Assembly: GCF_000336635.1 (NCBI RefSeq)
Contig: NZ_AOLY01000007.1
Coordinates: 247,413-311,412, forward strand
From: Haloarcula japonica DSM 6131
GTDB taxonomy: Archaea > Halobacteriota > Halobacteria > Halobacteriales > Haloarculaceae
Length of the DNA: 64,000 nucleotides
Reading direction: 5' to 3'
The notes beneath the pieces were generated by a model that saw nothing but the letters and a program-made list of their open reading frames with translations, searched no databases and was not told where the DNA came from. The position numbers were made by a program, and so were the translations under genes. Shown piece after piece: positions 1 through 7,635 of the stretch (its first letter is position 1; each line of letters begins with the position of its first letter).

Positions 1-240
1 CAGCGCACAGTGCTTGAAGCGGTCCAAGAGATTCCGTACGGCGAGGATGCATCCGTCGCACAGGTCGCGCACATGACACCGGATCTGGACGATGACGACG
101 AGGACGACCTCGCACAGGTCCGGAAGGCACTAGCCGCGAACCCTGTGCCGCTGTTGATTCCGGACCATCGGGTTCGGGACGGGCCGAGCGCCGCGCCGCC
201 GCCCGTCGAGCAGAAGCTCCGCGCCATCGAGGGCCTCTAA
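1..240 (+). CDS. MGMT/Ogt-family DNA-binding domain protein, 5' end outside window, catalytic Cys replaced by Asp
   Basis: The frame is open from base 1 and the real start lies upstream. The C-terminal 79 residues carry the methylguanine-DNA methyltransferase helix-turn-helix region: IPYGE near the visible start and NPVPLLIPDHRV near the end. In true O6-alkylguanine transferases the acceptor motif is PCHRV. Here the cysteine is aspartate (PDHR), so this copy cannot take an alkyl group by the standard chemistry. It may be an alkyltransferase-like (ATL) lesion-recognition protein. An acidic DDDDEDD insert sits between the two motifs. The gene converges on the CPBP protease gene with a 4-nt overlap of stop codons. 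Family assignment is firm; the function is inferred. Confidence 0.8.
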   Translation, partial: QRTVLEAVQEIPYGEDASVAQVAHMTPDLDDDDEDDLAQVRKALAANPVPLLIPDHRVRDGPSAAPPPVEQKLRAIEGL

Positions 241-1058
241 ACCCAGAGCCGGTCGACGCCCAGTCCCTCGTGGACAATCAGTTCGAGAGCGTTGACGAGG
301 TAGTGGGCAACGACGACGGTGAGCAAGCTGTTTGTCGCGATGAACAGGCCAGCGAGCCCCAGCCCCAGCGTTCCGGTGACGACGATGCCCGCACGGCCCT
401 GTGCGCCGTGGCCCAGCGCGAAGGCGACGGAAGCAACGATGGCCATCGCCCACGCCGGCGCGCTGAGGCCGGCTACGGGAACCCCGATAGCCGCCGCCCG
501 GAACAGCAGTTCCTCGACGATAGCGATGACTGGCAGGACGCCACCCAGCAGGACGACCCAGCCGCTGGCCGAGTCCGGGGCGAGCAGTTCCCGCAGCGAC
601 TCATCGAAGGTGACGCCGAAGCCGTCGGCTAGCGCGGCGGCGAGTTCGTTGCCCAGCCAGAACCCGACTCCCGCACTGATGCCGATAGCTAGCGCCGGCA
701 GTCCCGTCGAGAGGGAGTCTGCGGCGATGCCGAACGCGCTTGCCGGGATTTCGAAGTAGAACGCGCCGGCGACCAGCAGGACGCCGAACAGCCCCTGCGT
801 GAACGCGACGTTGGCAAGTAAGGCCCCTGTCGAGAGGTCACTCGGCGCAAGCGTATCCTCCATTTGCCGCCGCTGGGCCGCTGCCCGTTGTGTCTCGAAA
901 CGCGGGATGGTCGGGTCGCCGTCGGGCATCGAGATGCCGTCAGCTGTGGAGGAAACGCCGCCGTCGGGCCGTACGGCTCCCTGCGAGAGCCGCGCGAGAC
1001 CGAGAAGTGCGGTTAAAAGAAACCCCGTCAGGCCGACGAACGCGGCCCACTCGGGCAT
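237..1058 (-). CDS. CPBP-family intramembrane metalloprotease
   Basis: Predicted multi-pass membrane protein of 273 residues from the CAAX-protease/bacteriocin-processing (Abi/CPBP) family. The three family motifs are visible in order in the C-terminal half: EELLFR (EExxxR), a FALGH motif (FxxxH), and HYLVN (HxxxN), which together form the glutamate/histidine active site within the membrane. Hydrophobic segments start right after the initiator Met. Its ATG follows the TAA of lonB with no spacer, so the two are very likely one transcript and may be translationally coupled. The substrate is unknown. Haloarchaeal CPBP proteins have no firmly assigned targets, so coupling to LonB suggests, but does not prove, a role in membrane protein turnover. 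Confidence 0.85.
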   Translation of the reverse strand: MPEWAAFVGLTGFLLTALLGLARLSQGAVRPDGGVSSTADGISMPDGDPTIPRFETQRAAAQRRQMEDTLAPSDLSTGALLANVAFTQGLFGVLLVAGAFYFEIPASAFGIAADSLSTGLPALAIGISAGVGFWLGNELAAALADGFGVTFDESLRELLAPDSASGWVVLLGGVLPVIAIVEELLFRAAAIGVPVAGLSAPAWAMAIVASVAFALGHGAQGRAGIVVTGTLGLGLAGLFIATNSLLTVVVAHYLVNALELIVHEGLGVDRLWV

Positions 1059-3179
1059 TTATTGGGGACTTGGACTGCCGCTCTGTCGACCGACCTCGTG
1101 GTCGAGCGCCTTGCCCGTGATGGACTTGAGGCGGTCGACCAGCGAGTCTTTCTCTGCTTCGCCGGTCAGTGCGACCTCCAGGACCTCGGAGATGTGCGAG
1201 ACGGGGATGATTTCGATCATGTCCTCGTACTCGTCTTCGATCATCACGTCCTGGGTGTTCGCTTCGGGGATGATGACCGTATCGAGGCCGGACTTGGCGG
1301 CCGCCTCGATCTTGTGCGTGACGCCGCCGACCGGGAGCACGTCGCCCCGGACTGACAGCGAGCCGGTCATGGCGAGGTTCTGCTTGACGGGGACGTTCTC
1401 CAGCGCGGAGATGACCGCGGTGGCGACCGTGATAGAGGCGGAGTCGCCGTCGACGCCGCCCTCACCGGCCTGGACGAACTGGATGTGGACGTCCTTCTCG
1501 GAGATGTCCTCGTCGGAGAACTTCTTGATAATCGCCGAGACGTTCTGGACGGCCTCCTCGGCCATCTCCTGAAGCTGTCCCGTGGCGATGACCTGGCCGG
1601 GACCCTGTGACGGGCTGACCTCGGCCATGACGGGGAGGACGATACCGCTGTCCTCGCCCATGACGGCGAGCCCGTTGACACGGCCGACCACGTCGCCCTG
1701 ATTGACGGTGAGCTCGTAGTCTTTGCGGCGCTCGATGTAGTTGTCCGCGAGCTGTTGCTCGATGGACCGGGAGCGCCGTTTGGCCTGCAGCACGTCCGCT
1801 CGCTCGGTGCGGTCACGGTCCTCGGCGCGGGCAATGTCGCCGGCGACGCGGACCAGTCCACCCAGATCGCGGAACTTCAGGCTGAGGTGGCCTTTGCGGC
1901 CGGCGCGACGCCGGGCTTCCAGGATGAGCTCCTGGACAGCCTCCTCGGTGAAGTGCGGGAGCCGCCCGTCGTTTTCGACCTCTTGGGCGATGAACCGGGC
2001 GTACTTCCGTCGCATCTCGGGGTCGTCCTCGATGGTATCGTCCATGTACACCTCGTACCCGTACCCCTTGATACGGGAGCGCAGCGCGGGGTGCATGTTC
2101 TCCATCGCGTCGAGGTTCCCCGCGGCGATCATGATGAAGTCACAGGGGACGGGCTCGGTCTGGACCATCGCACCCGAGGAGCGCTCGGACTGGCCCGTAA
2201 TGGAGAACTCGCCCTCCTGAATCGCCGTCATCAGCTTCTGCTGGCTGCGGATGTCGAGCGTGTTGATCTCGTCGACGAACAGCACGCCCTTGTTGGCCTG
2301 GTGGATTGCGCCGGGCTCGACGCGGTCGTGGCTCGGCGTCTCCATTCCACCGGACTGGAACGGGTCGTGGCGGACGTCGCCAAGCAGCGCGCCGGCGTGA
2401 GCGCCCGTGGCGTCCTCGAACGGTGCGGTCTTCTGGTTGGCGTTGTTGACCAGCAGGTTCGGGATCATCGCGTCGCTGCCACGCGAGCCGTAGCGGAACG
2501 CGAGATAGATGACACCGGCCGCGAGAATCCCCAGCAGGACTTGCTGGACGAGGATCAGGGCGTAGCCGATGACGATGGCGATGATGATCCACATGAGGAA
2601 GGTCCGCATCTGGTTGCGCTTGCGGGCTTCCTCCTTGTGGGCCTCAACGATCTGTTCCCCTTTGCCGCCGGGGACGGTGCGAACTTTCGGCTCGTTGCCG
2701 TCGTCGGGATTGTGATAGACGAGAACGTCCTGCAGTTCCTCCCGCGGGAGCAGCTGGGACATCGCCTTCGCCAGCATCGACTTCCCCGTCCCGGGGGAGC
2801 CGATCATCATCACGTGGCGGCGCTGCTTAGCCGCCTTCTTGATCACGTCACGGGCGTGGTCCTGCCCGATGACCTGGTCGACGAGTCGGTCTGGCACTTC
2901 GATGTCGGCGGTCGATTCGATTTCGAGACCGCCGAGGAGATTCTCCTCGTCTCCGTCCAGTTCGGACTCGCCGTCAACTTGGACATCGCTTCCGAGTGTC
3001 GTTTCGGACGTTTCTCCCTCGCCCCATCGGTCCTCTGAGGGGTCGGATGGCTCGTCGGCCGAGGGATCAGAGGCAGGCTCGTCGGGGTTCTGTTTGGCCC
3101 CGTTGGTCGACGCCTCTTCCTCCCCAGCGTCGGATGCCTCCCGGTCAGGGTCGGGAGTCGCGTCGGTGTTGTCGCTCAT
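1059..3179 (-). CDS. lonB: Archaeal membrane-anchored Lon protease (LonB)
   Basis: ATP-dependent serine protease of 706 residues. In order it has an acidic, disordered N-terminus (about 1-95), an AAA+ domain with Walker A GSPGTGKS near residue 127, two transmembrane helices inserted in the AAA+ domain (about 194-230, the hallmark of archaeal LonB), Walker B FVDEIN, and a C-terminal Lon protease domain with the Ser-Lys dyad: Ser in GDSAS near 580 and Lys in THKIEA near 623. In Haloferax, LonB is essential and controls carotenoid enzymes, including phytoene synthase (family knowledge); the carotenoid genes at 12.7-15.5 kb are not linked to it here. It heads an operon with the CPBP protease. Confidence 0.97.
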   Translation of the reverse strand: MSDNTDATPDPDREASDAGEEEASTNGAKQNPDEPASDPSADEPSDPSEDRWGEGETSETTLGSDVQVDGESELDGDEENLLGGLEIESTADIEVPDRLVDQVIGQDHARDVIKKAAKQRRHVMMIGSPGTGKSMLAKAMSQLLPREELQDVLVYHNPDDGNEPKVRTVPGGKGEQIVEAHKEEARKRNQMRTFLMWIIIAIVIGYALILVQQVLLGILAAGVIYLAFRYGSRGSDAMIPNLLVNNANQKTAPFEDATGAHAGALLGDVRHDPFQSGGMETPSHDRVEPGAIHQANKGVLFVDEINTLDIRSQQKLMTAIQEGEFSITGQSERSSGAMVQTEPVPCDFIMIAAGNLDAMENMHPALRSRIKGYGYEVYMDDTIEDDPEMRRKYARFIAQEVENDGRLPHFTEEAVQELILEARRRAGRKGHLSLKFRDLGGLVRVAGDIARAEDRDRTERADVLQAKRRSRSIEQQLADNYIERRKDYELTVNQGDVVGRVNGLAVMGEDSGIVLPVMAEVSPSQGPGQVIATGQLQEMAEEAVQNVSAIIKKFSDEDISEKDVHIQFVQAGEGGVDGDSASITVATAVISALENVPVKQNLAMTGSLSVRGDVLPVGGVTHKIEAAAKSGLDTVIIPEANTQDVMIEDEYEDMIEIIPVSHISEVLEVALTGEAEKDSLVDRLKSITGKALDHEVGRQSGSPSPQ

Positions 3180-3217
3180 ACAAACGTTGCTAACATACTC
3201 ACGGAAGGCCTGTCGAC

Positions 3218-3328
3218 TGATATACTTTCTCCCCGTGTCGGTTGTTGCAACACCCCTAAAACCGCAGTACAGCGCCCGAATTAGGTGGGGCTGTATTTCC
3301 GCAGTACCGCGTCGTCGGGTTTATCAAA
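3218..3328. promoter_or_regulatory. Divergent promoter region between lonB and nadM
   Basis: On the plus strand, TTTATCAAA at 3320-3328 is centred about 27 bases before the nadM ATG, the expected TATA position for a leaderless haloarchaeal transcript. On the minus strand, AAGTATATC (about 3218-3228) lies about 40-45 bases before the lonB ATG, which would give a short leader. This is motif reading only; no transcript data were used. Confidence 0.5.
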
Positions 3329-3349
3329 CCACCACACCCACTGGGGAAT

Positions 3350-3916
3350 ATGCGTGGGTTCTACATCGGTCGCTTCCAGCCCTACCACAACGGCCATCAC
3401 TCGATGGTCGAGCGGATTTCGGAGGAAGTCGACGAGCTCGTTCTGGGTATCGGAAGCGCCGACGATTCACACACTACACACGACCCCTTTACGGCCGGTG
3501 AGCGGATTATGATGATCACGAAGGCTGTCGCGGAGTACGACCTGACGACCTACGTCGTGCCCCTCGAAGATATCAACCGCAACGCCGTCTGGGTGAGCCA
3601 TGTCGAGAGTATGTGTCCCGACTTCGACGTGGCGTACTCGAACAACCCGCTGGTGGTCCGCCTGTTCGAGGAGGCCGGCATCGAAGTCCGCCAGTCGCCG
3701 ATGTTCGACCGCGACCGGCTGGAGGGCAGCGAGATCCGCCAGCGGATGATCGACGACGAGTCCTGGCGCGACCGGGTCCCGTCGTCCGTCGTGCAGGTCA
3801 TCGAGGAGATCCACGGCATCAAGCGGCTCCAGCACGTCTCCGACAGCGACTCGCTCGAACGGTACGCCGCCACGGGCGAATCAGTCCCCGAATCGCTCGA
3901 CGACCTCGACGACTGA
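3350..3916 (+). CDS. nadM: Nicotinamide-nucleotide adenylyltransferase
   Basis: Archaeal-type NMN adenylyltransferase of 188 residues; it makes NAD+ from NMN and ATP in the cytoplasm. The nucleotidyltransferase signature GRFQPYHNGH (HxGH at 13-16) is at the N-terminus, and the second conserved site, EIRQRM, lies near residue 130. Archaeal NadM is usually about 170-180 residues; the slight excess is an acidic C-terminal tail typical of halophiles. The stop overlaps the next start by one base (TGATG), so it forms an operon with the SAM hydrolase. The TATA-like element 27 bases upstream of the ATG fixes the start. Confidence 0.95.
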   Translation: MRGFYIGRFQPYHNGHHSMVERISEEVDELVLGIGSADDSHTTHDPFTAGERIMMITKAVAEYDLTTYVVPLEDINRNAVWVSHVESMCPDFDVAYSNNPLVVRLFEEAGIEVRQSPMFDRDRLEGSEIRQRMIDDESWRDRVPSSVVQVIEEIHGIKRLQHVSDSDSLERYAATGESVPESLDDLDD

Positions 3917-4695
3917 TGATTACGCTCAGTTCCGATTTCGGATCACCCTACCCGGCGGCGATGAAAGGCGTCATCTGTCAGGCGACCGATGCGCGTATCG
4001 AGGATATCGCCCACGATTTTCCACGGCAGGACGTGCGAGCAGCGGCCTTCTGGCTCACGCAGACGCTCCCGTACTTCCCGCCGGCAGTTCACTGCGTCGT
4101 CGTGGACCCGGGCGTCGGGACCGACAGAGATGCTCTCGTGGTTCGCGCAGGCGACCACACGCTCGTGGGGCCTGACAACGGCGTCCTCCTGCCGGTCGCC
4201 CGCGAACTAGCCGAAAACCAAAACGACGCAGCCGACGCGTTCGAGGTGTTCACCTGGGCCTACGACGACCCGGCGAGCACGACCTTCCACGGGCGGGACG
4301 TGTTCGCGCCCGCCGCGGCAGCCGTCCACGATACCGGCGTCGACAACGTCGAAACCCGGTCCGAGGTCGCCCTGACAGACGACTACGTCGATTTCCGGTT
4401 CCCGGCGGCCGCAGTCGAAGGTGACGGAGCGACCGGTGAGGTCCTCGTCGTCGATGACTTCGGGAACGCTGTGACGAACATTCCCGGAGAGTTCCTCGCG
4501 AACCGGTTCGGCGGGACGGTCGCAGTCGATGGTGTCGAGGCCCCGGTTCGCCGAGCCTACGCCGCCGTCGACCGGGGTCAGCGACTCGTCACTGTCGGCA
4601 GCCATGGGAACGTCGAACTCGCCGTCAACCGCGGCCGCGGCGACGAAGCGTTCGGTGTCAGTACCGGGGACACAGTTACCGTCTCACTGTCTTGA
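3916..4695 (+). CDS. SAM hydrolase / SAM hydroxide adenosyltransferase (DUF62 family)
   Basis: Member of the SAM chlorinase/fluorinase-like family (259 residues). The non-halogenase members hydrolyse S-adenosylmethionine to adenosine and methionine using an activated water or hydroxide. The visible family motifs are SSDFG at the extreme N-terminus, DPGVGT in the middle of the N-domain, GPDNG after it, and a DDFGN motif in the C-terminal barrel domain. The start ATG overlaps the nadM stop by one base; an upstream extension of this frame exists but runs inside nadM, so I reject it. Pairing with nadM suggests a nucleoside or cofactor housekeeping role, which is inferred. Confidence 0.88.
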   Translation: MITLSSDFGSPYPAAMKGVICQATDARIEDIAHDFPRQDVRAAAFWLTQTLPYFPPAVHCVVVDPGVGTDRDALVVRAGDHTLVGPDNGVLLPVARELAENQNDAADAFEVFTWAYDDPASTTFHGRDVFAPAAAAVHDTGVDNVETRSEVALTDDYVDFRFPAAAVEGDGATGEVLVVDDFGNAVTNIPGEFLANRFGGTVAVDGVEAPVRRAYAAVDRGQRLVTVGSHGNVELAVNRGRGDEAFGVSTGDTVTVSLS

Positions 4696-4713
4696 CGTGT
4701 AATCACGTAGCAG

Positions 4714-4763
4714 TTTAGGCTCGCCAAAACATCGGTGGTCTTAAGTCTTTTAGGCGAACCTAA
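4714..4763 (+). promoter_or_regulatory. Two-box DtxR/Idr-like operator before the cupredoxin lipoprotein gene
   Basis: Two inverted repeats precede the gene at 4772. The upstream one is imperfect, TTTAGGCTCGCCAAA at 4714-4728. The downstream one, TTAGG-CGAA-CCTAA at 4750-4763, has perfect 5-bp arms and ends 8 bases before the ATG. TTAGG/CCTAA arms resemble binding sites of DtxR-family metal-dependent repressors (SirR, Idr1/Idr2 in haloarchaea; family knowledge). A TATA-like TTAAGT at 4741-4746 sits about 28 bases before the ATG, so the downstream box would cover the start of a leaderless transcript. Regulation by iron or manganese is inferred. Confidence 0.55.
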
Positions 4764-4771
4764 TCGTCTGT

Positions 4772-7240
4772 ATGCCACAGAGACGTGACTTGCTGAAGAC
4801 GGTGGGGATCGCTGCGACGGGACTGCTCGCCGGGTGTCCCAGTCAGGGGTCGTCAGAATCGAACACGGCGTCAGTTGATACCGAAGCAGCGACAGACCAG
4901 GTAACGGCTGCGGAAACCGACGATAGCGGCGAAAGCAGCGTCTCGGTCGGACCGATGACCGCTGTCGCGACTGAGTGGAACGTCTACCGGGCGCGGCTGT
5001 ACGATGCTGTCGCGCTGGGCCGGGCCGGCGCACCCGGTGCAGGGGCGAGTGTCGCCCAGAGCGTTTTCGCCCGGTTCGAAGGCGCGTCCGGCGAGTACGG
5101 GGCCCACGAACAGCTTGAGTCTACATCCGAGTCAGCATACGAGGGGTTCGAGGATGCCCTCGGGGCGGTCCAGTCGTCGCTGTCAGAGGGCGACGTGTCC
5201 GGAGCCGCCTCGGCCGCAGACGAGGCGTCGGGCCACCTCCAGACGGCTCAGCAGGCCGCTGCCGGACAGCAGGCCACCAGAGTACTGGACCTGCTCTTGC
5301 TGGGCAGTCGGGCGAGCAACGCCGCGATGGCTGGGTCACTGGGTGCTTACGAGGGGGCCGCCGCCATTGCGGAAGAGACGGTGACCGCGTTCGAGGATGC
5401 GCTGGTGTACAGCCAGATCGAGGAGGCGGACGCGGAGTCATACGAAGCCTTCGAGAACGCACTGGCCGGCATCGGTTCCGCCGCGGGTAACGAAGACACA
5501 AGCGGCGTCACTGAACAGGCCCGTGCCGCGCTCGATGCGACCGTTTCGGGCGCGTATGCGCTGGTTCAGGAAGCGTCGGTCGCCGGCGCGGGCCACCTCG
5601 CGACGATGCAGGCCCGTGGCTGGGATGCGGCCGCGCTCGCGTCCGCCGGCGGTCCCGGACAGGCGTACGCGCACACGGTCACGCTGAACAGCTACCGTGC
5701 TCGCGTCGCCGACGCGGACTGGCTCGCCGCCAACGATGCGACCGATGCAGCCTCGACGGCCGTCGAGAACGTCTTCGCTCACTTCGAGGGAGCGAACGCA
5801 CACGACGCGCTCGAAGAGGCTGACGGCGAAGCCTATGAGGCATTCGAGGGCGGGCTGGAAGACCTCTCCAGCGCTATCGGGAACGGGAACGCGGACGGTA
5901 TCGACAGCGCCACCGAAACGGTCGATACGAACCTCGTCGCTGGTATCGAAGCGTTGGTCGGCGGCGAGGACGCCCGCGCGGCGCTGGAGTCGGCGTTCTT
6001 CCGCGCCCGTATCGCGGACGCCCGCGAACTGTATCGCCTCGGTGACGCCGACAGCGCGGCGACGATTGTCTCGGACGTGTTCGCCCGCTTCGAGGAGAAC
6101 GAACTCGGCTTCCACGAGACGATGGAACACGAGAGCGAGGACCTCTACCACCGCTTCGAGGAGGAGCACCTCACCTCACTACAGTCGGCCTACGAGAACA
6201 ACGACAGCGAGGCCGTGGCGACCCACCACGACGGAGTCCAGCAGGCTCTGCTCGACTTTGAGGCGGCCCTGTCGACGGCCGTCGCCAGTGGTGCAGAAGC
6301 CGACTACATGATCGGCCGGGCCTTCGACGCGGCCGGGCTCGCGGCGCTGTCGGAGACCGACCGCGCGGCGACCGTCATTCAGGACACCTTTGCTCACTTC
6401 GAGAGCGGCGCGGCGGGCTTCCACGAGGCGCTGGAAGAGGCCGACGAGGAAACCTATGAGAGCTTCGAATCGACGCTTACGGACGTTCGCTCCGCGGCTG
6501 AAGACGGTGGGGACGTCACTGCTGCGGCGACGGCATTCAACGACGAGGCTATTGCGGCGGCGTACGCCATCGCCGGGAGCGCCGGCGGTAACGGGGAGGC
6601 TGCGGCGGCTATCGTGCAGGATGTTTTCGCGACCTTCGAGGAGGCTCGGGTCCACGAGATGCTGGAGGAAGCGGACCACGACGCCTACGAGAACTTCGAG
6701 GCTGCGCTGAGCGACTATTCGAAAGGGCTGACGAACGGCGACGGCAATCCGACAGTGCTTGCGGATGCCACCCGAACTGGACAGTTTGCCGTCGTCGGTG
6801 CTGTCGACAGCGCCCCGAGCGGATCCAGAGGCCACAGCAGCGAGGAGTCCGAAGACACCGAGTCGTCACTGTCCGGCGGCCCGAACGTCGTCGAGGGCGT
6901 TCCCGAGGACGCCGACCACGTCGTCGACATGGAGGCGGTGGCGTTCGCGCCCGAGGAACTCACGGTCAGCGTTGGTGACACAGTCGCCTGGAAACACGTC
7001 GGCGGCGAAGCGCACTCGGTCACCGCTATCGAAGAAGACCTCCCAGAGGACGCGACCTACTGGGCATCCGGTGGGTTCGAAAGCGAGTCGGCTGCACGCG
7101 AAGGGTGGGAGAACGGCGAGGGAGCCGTTCAGTCCGGCCAGAGTTACGTTCACACGTTCGAAGCGGCCGGCGAACACGCTTACGTCTGTATTCCGCACGA
7201 GGCCGCGGGGATGGCTGGCACCGTCGTCGTCGAGGAGTAA
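4772..7240 (+). CDS. Exported lipoprotein with six helical repeats and a C-terminal blue-copper (halocyanin-like) domain (DUF5059-like)
   Basis: An 822-residue surface protein. It starts with a twin-arginine-type lipoprotein signal (QRRDLLK, hydrophobic stretch, lipobox LAGC), so it is probably Tat-exported and lipid-anchored. The middle 650 residues hold about six related units, each with a segment like VFARFE or VFAHFE followed by an EEAD..YE.FE helix. The last 106 residues form a cupredoxin fold with copper ligands His near 748 (GEAHS), Cys 806 and His 809 (VCIPHE) and Met 814 (AGMAG). This suggests an electron-transfer or metal-handling role outside the cell. The upstream DtxR-like boxes point to metal-responsive expression. 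The repeat function is unknown; I believe the repeats match DUF5059 but could not search. Confidence 0.85.
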   Translation: MPQRRDLLKTVGIAATGLLAGCPSQGSSESNTASVDTEAATDQVTAAETDDSGESSVSVGPMTAVATEWNVYRARLYDAVALGRAGAPGAGASVAQSVFARFEGASGEYGAHEQLESTSESAYEGFEDALGAVQSSLSEGDVSGAASAADEASGHLQTAQQAAAGQQATRVLDLLLLGSRASNAAMAGSLGAYEGAAAIAEETVTAFEDALVYSQIEEADAESYEAFENALAGIGSAAGNEDTSGVTEQARAALDATVSGAYALVQEASVAGAGHLATMQARGWDAAALASAGGPGQAYAHTVTLNSYRARVADADWLAANDATDAASTAVENVFAHFEGANAHDALEEADGEAYEAFEGGLEDLSSAIGNGNADGIDSATETVDTNLVAGIEALVGGEDARAALESAFFRARIADARELYRLGDADSAATIVSDVFARFEENELGFHETMEHESEDLYHRFEEEHLTSLQSAYENNDSEAVATHHDGVQQALLDFEAALSTAVASGAEADYMIGRAFDAAGLAALSETDRAATVIQDTFAHFESGAAGFHEALEEADEETYESFESTLTDVRSAAEDGGDVTAAATAFNDEAIAAAYAIAGSAGGNGEAAAAIVQDVFATFEEARVHEMLEEADHDAYENFEAALSDYSKGLTNGDGNPTVLADATRTGQFAVVGAVDSAPSGSRGHSSEESEDTESSLSGGPNVVEGVPEDADHVVDMEAVAFAPEELTVSVGDTVAWKHVGGEAHSVTAIEEDLPEDATYWASGGFESESAAREGWENGEGAVQSGQSYVHTFEAAGEHAYVCIPHEAAGMAGTVVVEE

Positions 7241-7253
7241 CTGACGCTTTATT

Positions 7254-7304
7254 TTTTGGCTCGCCTAGAAACCGATGGCTTTTTGTGTTTTAGGGTAGCC
7301 TAAA
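7254..7304 (+). promoter_or_regulatory. Second copy of the two-box DtxR/Idr-like operator
   Basis: The pair is laid out exactly as before the gene at 4772: an imperfect repeat around GGCTCGCC at 7258-7265, and a perfect inverted repeat TTTAGG-GTAG-CCTAAA at 7289-7304. From GGCTCGCC to the following ATG is 54 bases in both places, and the CCTAA arm ends 8 bases before the ATG in both. Aligned without gaps over 59 bases, I count 42 identities. This is a duplicated promoter, now followed only by a very short ORF. Confidence 0.6.
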
Positions 7305-7311
7305 CAATTGT

Positions 7312-7428
7312 ATGCCGGACGAACAGGCCACACCGAGGCGGGACATCTGTCGCCGTAGCGAGTCGGGTACTGCCGTCCCTGTCGTCCGCGCAAACGCCGC
7401 CCGACAGGAGGTGAGAGTTCGGACGTGA
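7312..7428 (+). CDS. 38-codon ORF behind the duplicated operator; possibly the stump of a decayed Tat-signal gene
   Basis: The ORF begins at the ATG placed correctly relative to the duplicated promoter. Its N-terminus, MPDEQATPRRDICRR, looks like the start of a haloarchaeal twin-arginine signal of an iron-transport or redox lipoprotein (TPRRD pattern), but no hydrophobic segment or lipobox follows and the frame stops at 7428. I read it as either a truncated gene remnant or a small metal-regulated peptide. From 7429 to 7635, before the convergent permease stop, I see no recognisable coding sequence. Confidence 0.3.
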   Translation: MPDEQATPRRDICRRSESGTAVPVVRANAARQEVRVRT

Positions 7429-7635
7429 GCGTGTACTGACCTGTCAGTCTCGACCATCTTTCGCGGCGACGACCACCGTGGGCATAGCCCGTCGCCGCAT
7501 GCCACGAGTTTTTCGTGTCTGTCCCGTGGGCGTCTCGCCCCAAGGACGCCCCATTTCAGGTCCTTTGCTGTGGACCACACCGGAGCCGCCAATTCCTGCC
7601 AGCTACCGGTGTCCGGAACGTACGAGGACGGGACC

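Noticed and set aside
1755-3038. A 427-codon plus-strand ORF opposite lonB
   Set aside because: It is a shadow frame from GC-rich third positions; lonB on the minus strand has every family motif.
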